Positions 1 through 12,107 of a stretch of 64,000 bases of DNA are shown here, piece by piece. The first letter of the stretch is position 1, and each line of letters starts with the position of its first letter. The stretch is from Apodospora peruviana. Lineage: Eukaryota > Ascomycota > Sordariomycetes > Sordariales > Lasiosphaeriaceae. The position numbers were made by a program, and so were the translations under genes. The DNA lies in the NCBI GenBank assembly GCA_033439685.1, contig JAUEDM010000008.1:992001-1056000 (forward strand), in the 5' to 3' direction. The notes below the pieces were generated by a model. The model was given only the letters and a program-made list of their open reading frames with translations. It did no database searches and was not told the origin of the DNA.

Positions 1-330
1 GCGATATGGCACATCAAGCTGGGCTTCAACGGCAAGAATCGACACCAAAAATGCAGATGGCTCGCAAAAGGGTACTTCCTCAATGTAAAGGCTGAAATCA
101 ACCTTTCCTCTTGGTGATAGAGTCGATAAATACGTGCTTACACTGTATGGCAGCTCCCAAGGGCCCATGACGGCGCGGACCGGGTTCTTGGCGAGTTCAT
201 GTCCATGTCAGAAATCTACAAGACACTGCCCAACTTTGCCCCGCAGCCCCATGGTTATGGAAGATGCAAGGATCAAGATGCCCACTTCTTTATTTGCGAC
301 TATCTAGCTATGACTCGCCTCCCCCAATTC
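1..330 (+). pseudogene. Decayed fructosamine/ribulosamine kinase-like fragment
   Basis: Short pieces in shifting frames read like the kinase-like family that phosphorylates protein-bound ketosamines. A GYFLNVK-like piece lies near 79-99, followed by a stop in the same frame. A better stretch at about 185-310 reads GEFMSMSEIYKTLPNFAPQP and then a GYGRCKDQDAHFFICDY-like part, which matches the family pattern of an ExxSM helix, a 'P-P-G-x-G' turn and an 'HFFLCDY' strand. No start codon or long frame survives, and the left edge of the window truncates it. It abuts a decayed MFS gene on the same strand. The assignment rests on remembered family patterns and is tentative. Confidence 0.4.
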
Positions 331-334
331 ATCT

Positions 335-1074
335 AGTCAAATCTCCGAGAAAGTTCCCCAACACCTTCGCCTCCCTGAAACTCCTACGCTTCCCGGATAC
401 AACCATTCTTCTCCACGCCTACGGCATCAATTTATACAGTCTACTGCTGTCTCCAAGCCTCCCTCTCTACCCTCTTTGTTGAAATCTACCGCGTCTCAGG
501 CGTTATCGCTGGCCTAATCTACCTCCCCTTTGGCGTCGCGTGCGCAGTATCCGCATTTGCTACAGGAAAGCTCCTAGACATAGACTACAACAAGACAGCC
601 GCAGAATGTGGCGTCCCAGTCGAAAAGGGCCGGACATTTAGCAGCGACCTCGGAGATTTCCCAATTGAAAAGGCTCGGCTGAGGATGGTGGTATACACCG
701 TAGGGCTGAGTGCCGCCTTTGTTGTCGCGTACGGTTGGGTTCTGGGAGGCGCGATACATACAAGTATTAGCTGAGCCGTTGGCTTTGCAGTTTGCCATCG
801 GCTTTGACGATCTAGCCGGTGTTCACGGCCCTAAATACGCTGTTGGTGGATATCCATCCCGGATTCGCCGTTGACGGCCCTGGCAGCGTGTAACTTTGTG
901 AGGTGTGAGATGGCGGCCGCTTGTCTTACCGGGCTAGATGCGCTGCTGAGGCGTGTTGGTCCGGGGTGGAGCTTCTCGTTATTTGGCAGTACCTTGTTCC
1001 TTGTGGTTGCCCTGCTGGTGGTGTTAAGGTTGAGAGGAATGGCCTGGCGACAGGTACGGTCACGGACTTCCTGA
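335..1074 (+). pseudogene. Decayed MFS transporter (drug:H+ antiporter-like)
   Basis: Conceptual translation gives fragments typical of a fungal major-facilitator transporter, an inner or plasma-membrane efflux or uptake carrier. They are FPNTFASLKLLRFPDTTILL (about 357-416), a strong stretch at 478-770 containing VSGVIAGLIYLPFGVACAVS, GKLLDIDYNKTAAE and FPIEKARLR, then LALQFAIGFDDL in another frame (about 781-818), VFTALNTLLVDIHPGFAVDG (about 820-880), and the last helix FVRCEMAAACLTGLDALLRR in a third frame (about 895-960). A stop at about 771 and at least three frame changes separate them, so no full protein can be made. Only the second half of the 12-helix family is represented. This is old decay rather than a single lesion. 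Confidence 0.75.
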
Positions 1075-1709
1075 CGGGTGACTGAAATATTTCGGTTGGC
1101 ACAAGCTCCTCATCAAGAATGCAATACTCTCACAACCGTTTGTAATGTACATCTCTCTCTCTGTATTACTCCTAAGGAGCTTGGTTAACCGGAGTCTAAG
1201 TTGATAGTGCCCTCATATATAAGTCTTCTATACGGTTATATTAGGGTTGGGCTTACTCTACAGCTCTGTAGAGCTTGTAGTACATGGGACTCCCATCACT
1301 CAGGTACGTTACTATTTCTTCCACGCGTCTAAGCACTGGATTAGCATGACGAATGTTCGCTTACTTGTTACTTATCTGTTGTCTCACAGAGAACACGGTA
1401 CAAATGCAAACAACGGTCTCTTCCATTGCTTGGGAAACATGCAAACTAAAATACCAAATGGGTGAAGTTGAAGCATTTCTCTCGTTCAAACATATTTCAC
1501 CCCAGAACCTCCAAAACACTAGAATGGCCATCATCCGCAAAGCCCCAAACAGGATAGGTAAGATACCTAGAAGAATAAAGAAGAAGAAAACGAGCGTAAG
1601 AAGAATAGTTAAAATAAACAAAGCGAGTGACAGAACCTCCCAAGCCCTTCATACCCAAAAGAATGCTTGTACACCTACTATCCCAACCTTCCCAGGCCCC
1701 TTGTGACCT
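1075..1709. other. Intergenic, nothing supported
   Basis: This 0.6 kb stretch lies between the MFS relic and the 3' end of the laccase gene. Open frames here are short, lack family features and have AT-rich composition. It must contain the laccase 3' UTR and polyadenylation site, but I cannot place them precisely. Confidence 0.5.
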
Positions 1710-3951
1710 TTAAACGACATACTTATGCTTCATCATCTTGAGACCAGAATCGATCTTGGGGAACGGATCCTGGCTAGGGAAGTACGCGCGCCAAGCAGCG
1801 CAGTTCTGGTTGAAAGCCGCCTTGTCGGCCGCCGAGATGCCCGCCTTCAGGTCGGCGGGGCGCTCCAAAAAGTCGACACTCAGGCCGCCGGACACGTGCC
1901 ACGCGATGTGGCAGTGCATCAGCCAGGCGCCCGGGTTGTCGGTCTTGAAGGCGATCAGCAGCCATCCTTTAGCCGGAAGCATGGCGACGTCGCGCCGGGC
2001 CGGGTTGGAGCCGTTCAGTCGGGCATTGTCCGTCGCCGCGTTGAACTTGAAGCGGGTTTGGCTGCCGGGTGTCACGTCCGGCGAGCGGCCTACTATGAGG
2101 AAATCATGGCCCTATCGCACAAATATTAGGTAAGATGCTGGTGGGGAGGGAGGATAAAGGGGGGAACTTACGTGGAGATGGATGGGATGCGGCAAGCTGA
2201 ACGGTCCATCCGGGTCATTCTCGATGAGCCAGTACGTCCACTGGTTGACCGAGTTCACTTGAATAAGATTGTTCCGGGGCGGGTAGCTCGTGTTTCCCGT
2301 TAGAACGTAGTCGAGCACGGGCTTGTTCCAGTCGACGTTGATGGCGGACCCGTTGACCTTCCAGACGAACAGGGGCGTTCCCGAGAGGTCGATGGTCACG
2401 GGGAGGGTGTTGCCTGGGTTGGGGTTGAAGCCGCCTGGGGTGACGCTTCGGGTTACTACGGGCGTCAGGTTCAAGAGGTCGAGGCACTGGTGGTCGACGG
2501 GCGCGACGCCCTTGTTTGTGGGGAGACCGCCCGGCGCGCCGGCGTAGTGGAAGATGGCTGCCGGGGTGGGGTTCTGGCTGCCGCCGCAGAAGTTCTGGCC
2601 ACCGAATGTCACGTTGAACCAGTAGTTTCCCGGGGTCTTGGAGGCGTCGATGGTCACGTCGAGGCGCTGGCCTACACCCAGGAAGACAGAGCTGACGGTC
2701 ATGGCGTTGACGGGGACCAGATCGGAGGAGATGATGGTCATGTCGTGGCCTACGAGCGAGAGCTGGAAGTGGTTTTCTGTGGATGGGTTGATGAGACGCA
2801 GCCTGTGGCGCTTGCCGGGCGTGAGGGTGACGTTGGCGTACTTGCCGACTCCGGTGACCGGGTGCACGTTGGTGCCGTTGAAGAGGACGTTGTCGCTGAA
2901 CGGCGCGCCGTTGTTCTCGGTGAAGAGAACGAGCTCGTCGGCGGTGCGGTAGTAGTAGTCCGTGATGGGGAAGACGCCAAGGTCGATGTCGTAGGGGAGC
3001 GACGCCGGGCCGTTGATCTGCATTGAGCCGACGACGCCGTTGCCGTACTGGGCAGAAAAGTGGGAGTGGTACCACGACGTGCCGTACTGCGAGGCGCGGA
3101 ACTTGTAGATCTTGCTGCCGCCTTTTGGTGGGATCGGACACTCGGTCACGCCGTTGGCGCCGTCCTGGAGGTTGGAGCCAAACTGCCGCATGCCGTGCCA
3201 GTGGATCGAGGTGCTGTATTGACGAATATTAGTTCTGAGGGTAGGTCTTGGTTACCGAAGTAGGCTCACCCATTGGTGCGGAGGTTGTTGATGACGGTGA
3301 TCTGGATGAAATCACCCCAGTCGGCGACGATGGTAGGTCCTGATAACAGAGAGTCGTTAGATAATTATGAACACCGTAATATGAGTTGGGGGCTGGAAAG
3401 GGGGTAATAGCAAGAGTACTACAGATGGGCCAATGGTTGCACGTACCAAGAATCTTGCCTATTTGGGAACCAAGTTAGCTTTTCTGCATATAATACCTGC
3501 TATTGGGTAACCAATAGAATCTTACCGTTTACCAACATAACCTTCTTCTTGGTGACACCATCGGGACCAACCCAGTTGTCCACCTCGGTCAGAGTGAGTG
3601 TATACTTGAGAGAGATTAGTATGAGTTGGTTTTAAAAAAAACAGGAGCTGTTGAACCTACAAACTTGGTAACACCCGTGGTCGGGGTGCTGGTCTCGTAA
3701 TCAGTGTTGATGTTGAACCCAGTGCTCCAGCAGGCCCGGTTGCTGGGCGTGTTACAGGTGGGCGCGCGAGCGACGAGGTTACCGCTGGTGTCATCCGCCC
3801 TAGCCTCGAGATCGAGATCAACATGCTCGCCGGGGGCAACATCTCTGGTCTCGAGCAGGGTCAAGAGACCACGCTGCTGGGGGTTGCCAGGAGGAGCTCC
3901 GAAGACGAGACTGCCCGCCAGGAGCGCAAAAGCGCCGAAGGTGAACCTCAT
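1710..3951 (-). CDS. Laccase (asco-type multicopper oxidase), secreted
   Basis: Predicted exons on the minus strand: 3951-3661, 3604-3526, 3458-3447 (12 nt), 3339-3270, 3213-2172 and 2111-1710, giving 631 aa, normal for ascomycete laccases. The enzyme oxidises phenolic substrates with one type-1 copper and passes electrons to a T2/T3 trinuclear cluster that reduces O2 to water. Copper motifs are all present: HWHG (about 155-158), WYHSH (about 198-202), HPIHLHGHDF (about 493-502, interrupted by the last intron) and HCHIAWH (about 564-570), followed by SGGL, which places Leu at the axial position. A signal peptide (about 1-18) and a propeptide ending near LVAR62 precede the mature start APTCNTP. 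The C-terminus carries DSGL (619-622) plus nine residues; in Melanocarpus and Neurospora laccases the tail after DSGL is removed and DSGL plugs the active site. All junctions keep phase and have GT-AG borders. Confidence 0.93.
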
Positions 3952-4121
3952 GATGCCGATGGATGAATGAAAACGACCGACTTTGCCTGCTTGGCTAAAG
4001 TAGAGAAGCGAAAGACTGTGGAAAGGAGGACCGGGAGAGAATGTTGGACTCGAGCCTTGTCCTGCTGCGAGATGGAGAGGGAAGAAGTGAGACAGAAAAA
4101 ATGGAGGATATCATGGGCCTC

Positions 4122-4127
4122 TTTATA
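4122..4127 (-). promoter_or_regulatory. Candidate TATA box of the laccase gene
   Basis: TATAAA on the minus strand lies about 170 bp upstream of the laccase ATG at 3951. The intervening leader has no in-frame start. The assignment is by position and consensus only. Confidence 0.35.
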
Positions 4128-7100
4128 GATGACCATTATGATGTTGTGACTGACGAAGATACACCATGATGGTAGCCGAACTACGGACTATACTCCATGG
4201 TCAGGTTGGTATCCCACCCACAGTCGACGCTTTGCCGTCGACGCTTTCCCGGAAAAGGAGTCCGCTCCCGCAGTGCGTCAACTAGTTGATACTCCCACAG
4301 ACACTTGTGATGGAGGTGAGTGAGAGCCAGCGCGCCCTCGAACACATGAGAAATACCGACGCGGATGAGGAGCGAAGCTAGAATCCGTGGTCCGAATGGA
4401 ACGTATCCCACGAGTAATTTCCCATCAGGGTCAGCTCAACCCTGTTCCTGGCACCTCCTATGCGCCGGGTGAGCGTGAATAGCGCCGTAGAGGCGATAGA
4501 AACAGATTTGATGGTGTATGAACGCGACGTTATGCTTTCTCATGTTCCTATTGATAACTTGGAAGCGGGAGAAGTGTGTGTGTGCGTAAATTAGCAGGGT
4601 TATTCATGTCAGGCTTAGCCCGATGACAAGTAGTCTCAACAGGCATATGGAGAATGGCGTATAGACACCATAGAAAAGAATTGTATGTGTAATACTGACA
4701 GCTGATGTCCACTCTTCTCTCGAAGTTCTTGAAAATGAATCTCCAACTTGGAGTCAGAGGCGCGCGGGACGCTATAACCGAGATCGATAGTCTTGTGTGC
4801 ATTGCTGCACGGCGAATGCGAGGAGGCGGACAAGTCAGATGGATGGGGCCAAGGTGATGAGTTGAGGCTTATCCTGGTCTTGTTCCTGCTGCCCGCTCTA
4901 CACCATCACGAACAGAAGACCAAAAAAGAATCAGAAGAGACAGATCCCGCAGGCAATATTGGCTTGGCCAGACTGGTCTCTCAAGTCGAACAACACGGCG
5001 GCTTCCGGCCTGCTGTGCTACCCTACACCACCGAGCTTCCCATCATGTAATGCAGAGGCGGAGATGGGAAAGTGGAGATGCATATGTTGTTGCTGACCGC
5101 CTGCTGCGGCTGGCAGATGTGGTGTGGTGTGTAGTCTGTATGTGTGTATAAAGTGTGTGCGTCTTTGCGCAGGTCCAGCTGCTAGGTGAGGTGAAGAGGG
5201 CAGCAAGATAATCCGGGATCTCGTGATCAGACAGACGGCACGGATTTCTTGGCAGGGGAACTGTCCAACCGTCATGCGCGCTGACCGTCTGTGGGCGTCT
5301 GGCACGGGATCGTTGGGCAGCAGGCAGGCAGGTGCTCGATCTGACGGTTGAACTCGGCACCTTCACCCCAATGTGGCTTGCCTGGGAGATAGAATGTCTC
5401 GCTTGGCAAAATGCTTATTGCGACAGCTGTACTCAGAACCAACGGAGATAAGATGACACCAAAGAGCACACGAGTCCGAGCCGTAGCAGTGTAGTAGAAA
5501 GATATCAGATTTCAGCCAGATGGTCTGACCTTGGGGTGTGTGACCATCGTCAGACTGGCCGGATGGAACTAGAGGAGCAACCCAAGAGATTGTCAGGGTC
5601 AGTGGGAACTAAGTTCGTCAGTATCTCTCTGGACCGAGCGAGCTGCTTTCCCCAAGCTCTAGAAGGGATGTCACGTTTTAGGTGGCATTCTCTCCGAATT
5701 AGCAAGTAGATCCTATAGTGTTTTCTGCCCTACCGGTATGGTATTTAAATTGAGATCCCGCTCGCCTATTTGTGGTTTGGAGCCGACAGTGATTGGCCGA
5801 AAGGGAAGGGGATAACGGGGCCTTGGACCACGCGCCAAGGGACGGGAGAGCAGAGCATGGGTCTGAGTCTCTGCAGCATGAGCGGCAAGATAAAACGCAC
5901 ACATGGCACCCGAGCTGTCTTGGCTTCTTGACACATGTATGTAGCTTGGTGTAGGTGGTCCAAAGGTGTGGGATGGGTTCGGGCACTACAGGCAGCATGT
6001 TCACCGGTATCAATTCCCTACTTGCCTGTCTTGACATAGTACCTTACCTAGCTCCCTCGAGTGAATTTCCAAGAGTGGAAAAGGTTGCAGAGCTAGCTAG
6101 AGAAGAACGAGCAAGTATTTTAGAGCAATAGATAACAAAGATAGCAATATAAACGGATCTCATTGACAGGCTTCTTGTTATCGATGGCGTGATGGAGGCT
6201 TTTTGGGGGGTCATACCATGAGTATTGTATTGTATTCAATTTTTGATTTTGGGAACCAAGCCGAGGTAGAGTACCTAGCTTCTGAGAGTCTCACTTGCTC
6301 TGTTGAACTCATGCTTCGGCTCCTGAGGGCTGGAAACGAACTGATCCTGACCCTGGGCATACACGAACTCGAGCTCCCAACATTTCTGCCGTGTAACATG
6401 TCAGCTCACCTTCAAGAGTAGCAATATCGGAGCCGGAACCGGACGAACCAGGAGTGACTACGAGCCACCCCAAAATCGCCGAGTGGCAGAAGGTCATGAG
6501 GCCTTGCAGCTGACCTGATTGTGGCTTGCAGGCCGCTCGACGAACACCACCCTCTTTCTCCCGCCGCACACACACTCGCTCGCTCACCTGCGTTTGACGG
6601 ATCTGGGGTCTGAGCAACGGCTTACCAGCAGGGCGGCCGATGATGGCATGCTGTATGACCGGGAGTTATCTCGTGTTTATTAGCAGGGCCGTCATCAGCC
6701 AGTTTAGGATGTCAATAAAGGAAATGAAAGGGGTGAGGCGTCTGCAACCATTTGATCTTAGCTTTTTCTCTTGACCCTATTTTCAACATGATGGACCAAA
6801 AATGGATCTCATGGTTTTGACATCCCACGCTCTTTGCTGCCTTTCTCCCCTTGCCCTGGACTAGCCTTCAGATTGGCCAACAGCTGCCGACGCCCCTTTC
6901 CATGCCTTATTTGCAGGACATGGGCCGGCAAGGTAATATCACAGGCAGCAGCGTCGCTAAAGGAGTTAGAGTTACCCTAGTCTGACATGACAAGACAGGC
7001 TGGTAAGCCATCAATCCTTCTCTTTGACCTTGGCATCTTCTCGAAGACTAGCAGTCTCCAAGTTCATGAGGGACGGTTCCCCGCACCCGGTATACAGCAC

Positions 7101-8518
7101 TGGTGTCGGTCCCGAGCCGCGTTTTCTATAAATACAAGCAATGGATTATGGGGTTGGCGCTGCACACCCACTTAATCCGGCCAATGGCGTTTTTTATGGT
7201 GACACGGGACGATGTATGTCGATAGCTTGGCAAGATCTCGGTGGCTTTCCTCGCTCTCTGTGCGTTCTTCAACACCGTCGAGGAGGCATATGGTCTGGCC
7301 AAGACAGTGAAATAGGTCCTGCGTTAGATAGTATGTCTATTTGCACCTTGGACTCCGCTCTTTCTCTTGCCTCTCCGGCTTTCCTCCAATCCATTCCCCC
7401 CCTTATGCGAGTTATTAAGCGGGGAAAATCGTCATCCCGTCCTCACCCTGGTAAAGCTGTCGATACCCCTGTCTGGTTCGAAAAGAAAAAGAAACACCAG
7501 ACGAATGGACCACACAGACGCGGCCTATCATGACCCACCTCACCCAGCTTTTGCTCACCAGCTTGCAGCACGGAACATGCACCAAAGGTCTAACCGATGC
7601 GCATTTGTGGTATTCGGGGTCCATAGCAGACTAGACACGGGACAAAGTAGTTGGACACAAAGGCTGTCACAATCAGTCTCGCTCTTTTGCGTACTTTTTT
7701 GCGGGTTCTTTTTGTGGCACCTAAATCTGGATCGGATTGTGGGGGAGGGTCTGGATGCAGTGTGGGTGTGTGAGAAAGAGAGAGATCTTAGACATTAGCA
7801 AATGTGAGGCGCGGGGGATTGGATGGGGAAAAGGGGGATGCAAGATAATAGTTCGCGGCAAGCAATGGAAGCTCATCGGACTCACATGCGGCACCTATCG
7901 AAACAAATAACAAGAAACACCAGAAAAATCACGTATATTGTCACGTTGTGTGTATGTGTGTGTGTGTCGTGTCTCGATGTGCAAGCAAGAACACTGCAGT
8001 CAATGTAGCATTATGAGTGTGTAGTGCAGCGTTACTAACATACAGCCTCCTTTTTGGCTGCCCCTTACCATTTAAAGTCCCTTATTGCTTCTGCGTCGCA
8101 GTCGCAACTCTGCCTGTCGGCAGTACAGTGACAGCCTTTCGACTTTTCCTGGTACTGTCTTTCTACTGTAGTACGAACAGGTTCGGGCCCTCTCGCAAAC
8201 AAAGTGTGCGAGCCGCTTCTTTGGTAGCGAATTGGCGCAGCGGTGAGCATGCGGTTTAACGTCGTATTTGAAGGTCAATAACAAACTCGGTGTGGTCCCC
8301 GGATCGCCCGGGTGGGTGGTGTCCCGCGCGCAGACACAGTCATGTTTAGGTATACACTGAGTCCAATCGGTTTCTGCTATCAGCGAGCAGTCATGTCTCT
8401 CCTCGGTGAGAAGATGCGTGATTCGTCCTGGTGACTGGAGAATATGCAGCCGTATGCACACGGTAGTCTGATTCATACGAAGCGGCACGACTAAAAACCA
8501 GGAAACAACACAAACGAT

Positions 8519-8550
8519 TCTCGGTTCTGTCAGTTCTCGGTTCTGTCAGT
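8519..8550. repeat. Perfect 2 x 16-bp tandem repeat
   Basis: The unit tctcggttctgtcagt occurs twice back to back with no mismatch. It lies in noncoding DNA between the laccase and the orphan gene and has no evident function. Confidence 0.85.
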
Positions 8551-10778
8551 TCGGATCCGAGAAGCAAAAAGCCTTGTAATAGATTAATCGACCGCCATCA
8601 GCAAAATCGGGAAACAGGTGACGAGAGGGACGGGAAGATGGGACGGGGATGATTTGTACGCCCGAGACTAATGTATATCGTTGCTGTCCATTTCCGGTTC
8701 CTGACGTCGCCCACACATCCGACGACGAAGATCATATCACATCAAGTTAGTAGTAGCTTGGTCCCTATATCATGCTAACCCTAGTGAAGCTAGAGGCGCC
8801 ACGCAATCGCCTCCACTGCTTCAAGCCCCCTAACTTTGTGATCAAGATTAGGTAGGGTCTGTGTTAGTGAGAGAAGAAAGATAGTATCAAGATCCTGGCC
8901 ATCACTTGCACCCCGACCCCTGGCCAAACCGGTGGGGCGGCCCTGAAATCCCTGAGTCTTTCTGTGTGAGTCTAAAGATTCCCACGTGTTTTTATCGAGC
9001 AAGCAATTGCCCCAAAGCGGGAGCGATCTGCAGAGCGCATCGCCGCTAGACCGCAGTAGCGATAGGGGGTTATAAGCGGGGGAAGGGGAGAGGCGCGGCA
9101 CGAGCGGCTGAGATTAATGTACTTCGGAGAAGGCGGTTTTTACTGTATTCTAGTAGCTACAGCCGCTCCAGTCTCAGGGGCTCAATGTCACTAGTGTAAT
9201 CTTATGGAAGGGAGCTTGCATGCGTCACAACCAGACTGTATGAGTTTCGAGTTGTGCCAGGGAAGAAGCGCTCCCCTTTCGGTGTGGGTCTCTTGGTAAC
9301 ATCTTAGCTTGTCAATAATGGTCTTTAACAATACAGAAAGTAATGGAGATATGATAGCTGGTTATTAGTGTGCTAATTAGCTCCATTCAGTCCACATCTG
9401 CGATTATAAGCACCCACGTTCATTGACCACAGAGGCATTCATTTGTAGTTGCTAATTTGAAAAAGGGATGAACAACCATTCATTTTGAATTCTGACCTTA
9501 CTCGGATCACGGTTTCTTGCGCTATCATTCTCATTAGTAAAAGGAAGCACCCCACTGGCTTGAAAAGGTACCCAGAACAGCAGATGGTCGCAGGAGAGCC
9601 ACGATAGTGTCCGGCCAAGGCTGGGACCTAAGCATAAAATGAGTTTCCCGTAATACCCGCAACGGCTTAAGCTACCTTACATACCTACCCAATAACCAGT
9701 TGAAGCGGTAGAAAATTAATATTTGGACGGCAGAGGCAACCGATGCTCCCATGATATACTCCTGGCTGCCCAGCTACTGCCACTATTACGTACAACACGT
9801 ATCCACTGATGAGCAGCCACAGTTACTCAAAAATGCCCACTGTGGCATTTTGCCATTCTCGATTTCTATAAATACCACAGCATCAAGTCATCCTCATGTT
9901 GCCTCGCTCCATATTTGAGTGAGCCCAGACTCAAGCCACACTCATAGTATTCAATAGTTCCAGGTTCATGGGTCTACACAAGGACTGTATTCTTCGAAAG
10001 CATCCAACAGCAATTGGCCAACTCAGATAACGTGCCGTCGGAGCATAGCGGATCAACTCGGAATCTTATTGCAAGTGCTACCCCTGGCGCTCTATACTGG
10101 TACCTGAACTCGGAATTACAATCATATTTACAAAGCCATAATAGGCTTCTTTGCCGAACTGAAGTAGTATCAGGTACTTGGGACACAAAGTTCGTATCAT
10201 TCATGTCGGCAGCTGAGATAAGACCGTAGGGTCTGGTCAATCCATACTACTACTCTGAACGAACAAACCGTCTGTTATTGGTTCAACCTGGAAAACATAC
10301 GACCTGCGGCGGCTGGGGATGTGATAGGATCTACATAGACGCGCTATCCGGATGTTGCCCCCTCACGTGAATCCAATTTCCCCTGCCACGTAATCACTTA
10401 TTGATTGGTCGTTTGCTCGGTTTGTAACTGTTTAGTAACATCGGTTCTGTGGAAGTTTCTACTAGTTAGAGTCTAGGTAGTCTCTGCCGGCTATGGGTTC
10501 GATAGGCTCATACACATGAGAGAGGGCTGGGAGAGGGCTGGGATTGCAGGATACAGAAGCCAACCAGGTTTGAATTGTTACGCAGTCATGAATGTTGCAG
10601 TCATAGCACGTTCTTAGTTGTACATTATAATGGAGAATATGTGGTCACAGATCATTGTGGTGATGATGAATACAAAGAGTAGATATTTGGTATTCCGCAC
10701 TGCTAATATACTGCGGGCAAAACCTGTAACGTTATAGACTTCTCCAAAACAAAAAGAGGTAACTTATTCATCTACCTT

Positions 10779-12107
10779 TCAAAGGCAGGGCTCCTTTGCA
10801 CTAGCCCTCTCGCAGAGCTCAGCCATAACCCGACGTGTCTGCTCATCCCAGCCCTGAAACTGATTCCCAATGCTCCCGGCCTGGGTCACACGCTTCTCCA
10901 GCTGCTCCAGAATAAGCGGCACATTCGCCGCCGTGTTGGCACGCCCAAGCGCAGCTTCCAAGACGATCCAGATGGCGAATTCGGGCTCCGTCATATTCGA
11001 TTTCCACAGCGCGCTCTGCTCCGCGGCAATCTGCATAACACCGGTTAGGTCCCTCCTGGCGGTGAACAGCGCTGAGCCGATGAACTGGATCTTGCGGCGG
11101 CAGAAGACAGCTGACCGGCCCCCCGACGACAAGGCGGCATGTTCCATAAGGTTTCTAGTTTCGTGTACAGTGGCCTTGATTACCACGGTGGTAGTGTTGG
11201 CCAATTGCCATAGAGACGTCAGCGTGCTTTCCACCTTATGGATCGCGTTGCAGACCCTCTGGTACCACGCTCTGGCCTCGCCAAGGGCATCGGAAAAGAT
11301 ATCCTCTTGCTCGAGACTTACGTATAGCAGGTATCTGAGCGAAGCCGCAAAGTGTGACCTCGTCTCCTGAAGCTCGGCGATCGCCTTTCCAGCCAGACGC
11401 ACCGCGCGGTTTGTCTGTCGCGCGTTATTCTGTATTTCTGAGATCATGTAGGCCAGTCTAACGGTGTAGCAAGTAGGATCTGTCGCTGCCTTTGCCGCCG
11501 TCTCCTCGGACTGCTCTGGGAGTGGTACGAGCGAGTTCCAGGGAAGATTGGCGGCCCATCGCTTGAAGGCGCGGCCGAGGGTGTAGATGGCCGCGCTCCA
11601 CCGCCCGGCGTGTCTGGGTGCCAGTGATGAGCCGCAGAGGCGGTCCCATTCACCGTTAGAATTTTCCCATCGGTAGGCGTGGCAGTGAGTGTGATGGCCG
11701 CGCCCGGCGACGATGCTCTCGATTAGTTGTGGCGTGATTCCGGAGGATGATGCTTCCGTTAAGTCCATGGTATCCGAGTCATCTCCATTATCATTCGCGT
11801 TTCCGACGTATCGTTCTTCTTTTAACCGCTCCCAGGTGGTCCCGCCACTGGCGGAGACGAACCCTTTGACCTCTTCTTGATTGCTAAAGTTGACCACAGA
11901 CACGGGAAGCCCATCGTTGAATCTGGCAGACTTTCGGAGGAAGGGTTTTGGAGAAATAGGTGAATGGCTGTGTGATGTTGAGGAGCCAATAACGGTGTTA
12001 AAGAATGTGCAAGCACGTATTCCACGCTCGTCATTGCTCTTACCGGTCAATGGTGGGAAGATTGTGGCAATCAATGTCTCGTAGAGGGATACAAGTTGTT
12101 GCTTCAT
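10779..12107 (-). CDS. Orphan protein, 442 aa, mostly helical
   Basis: A single-exon open frame with ATG at 12107 and no competing frame. I do not recognise the family. The N-terminal 130 residues are Ser/Asp-rich and probably disordered. About 150-200 holds a His/Cys/Trp-rich segment (GRGHHTHCHAYRW, then LCGSSLAPRHAGRWSAA) that could bind metal. The C-terminal 240 residues look all-alpha with regularly spaced Ala/Leu, resembling helical-repeat or TPR-like folds, but no TPR consensus is clear. There is no signal peptide or membrane segment, so it is probably intracellular. It is flanked by 6.8 kb of empty DNA on one side and 1.2 kb on the other, so context gives no role. The long, cleanly coding frame supports a real gene. 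Confidence 0.7.
   Translation of the reverse strand: MKQQLVSLYETLIATIFPPLTGKSNDERGIRACTFFNTVIGSSTSHSHSPISPKPFLRKSARFNDGLPVSVVNFSNQEEVKGFVSASGGTTWERLKEERYVGNANDNGDDSDTMDLTEASSSGITPQLIESIVAGRGHHTHCHAYRWENSNGEWDRLCGSSLAPRHAGRWSAAIYTLGRAFKRWAANLPWNSLVPLPEQSEETAAKAATDPTCYTVRLAYMISEIQNNARQTNRAVRLAGKAIAELQETRSHFAASLRYLLYVSLEQEDIFSDALGEARAWYQRVCNAIHKVESTLTSLWQLANTTTVVIKATVHETRNLMEHAALSSGGRSAVFCRRKIQFIGSALFTARRDLTGVMQIAAEQSALWKSNMTEPEFAIWIVLEAALGRANTAANVPLILEQLEKRVTQAGSIGNQFQGWDEQTRRVMAELCERASAKEPCL

Larger units (their letters stand above)
3952..10778. other. 6.8 kb gene-poor spacer
   Basis: Both strands lack any frame with recognisable protein features; the longest open frames (about 100-140 codons) have random-looking composition. 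The left end must hold the laccase promoter. The rest contains only minor sequence structure: a 16-bp tandem duplication at 8519-8550, a GT-rich run near 7950-7966, and a duplicated gagagggctgg motif near 10520-10542. Composition is not strongly AT-rich, so it does not look like a heavily RIP-mutated transposon island. Long noncoding transcripts or undetected multi-exon small genes cannot be excluded from sequence alone. Confidence 0.5.

Noticed and set aside
2112..3141. Long overlapping open frames on both strands over the laccase gene
   Set aside because: They are shadows of a GC-rich coding exon; their translations are Arg/Pro/His-rich without family features, while the laccase frame carries all copper motifs.
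7141..7798. Plus-strand open frames of 130-143 codons in the gene desert
   Set aside because: Composition is random and neither shows any domain or conserved motif.
8226..8310. tRNA-like start (ttggcgcagcgg, A-box-like) with ccccggatcgcccggg downstream
   Set aside because: No acceptor stem, the T-loop is not standard and the spacing is wrong, so it is not a supportable tRNA gene.
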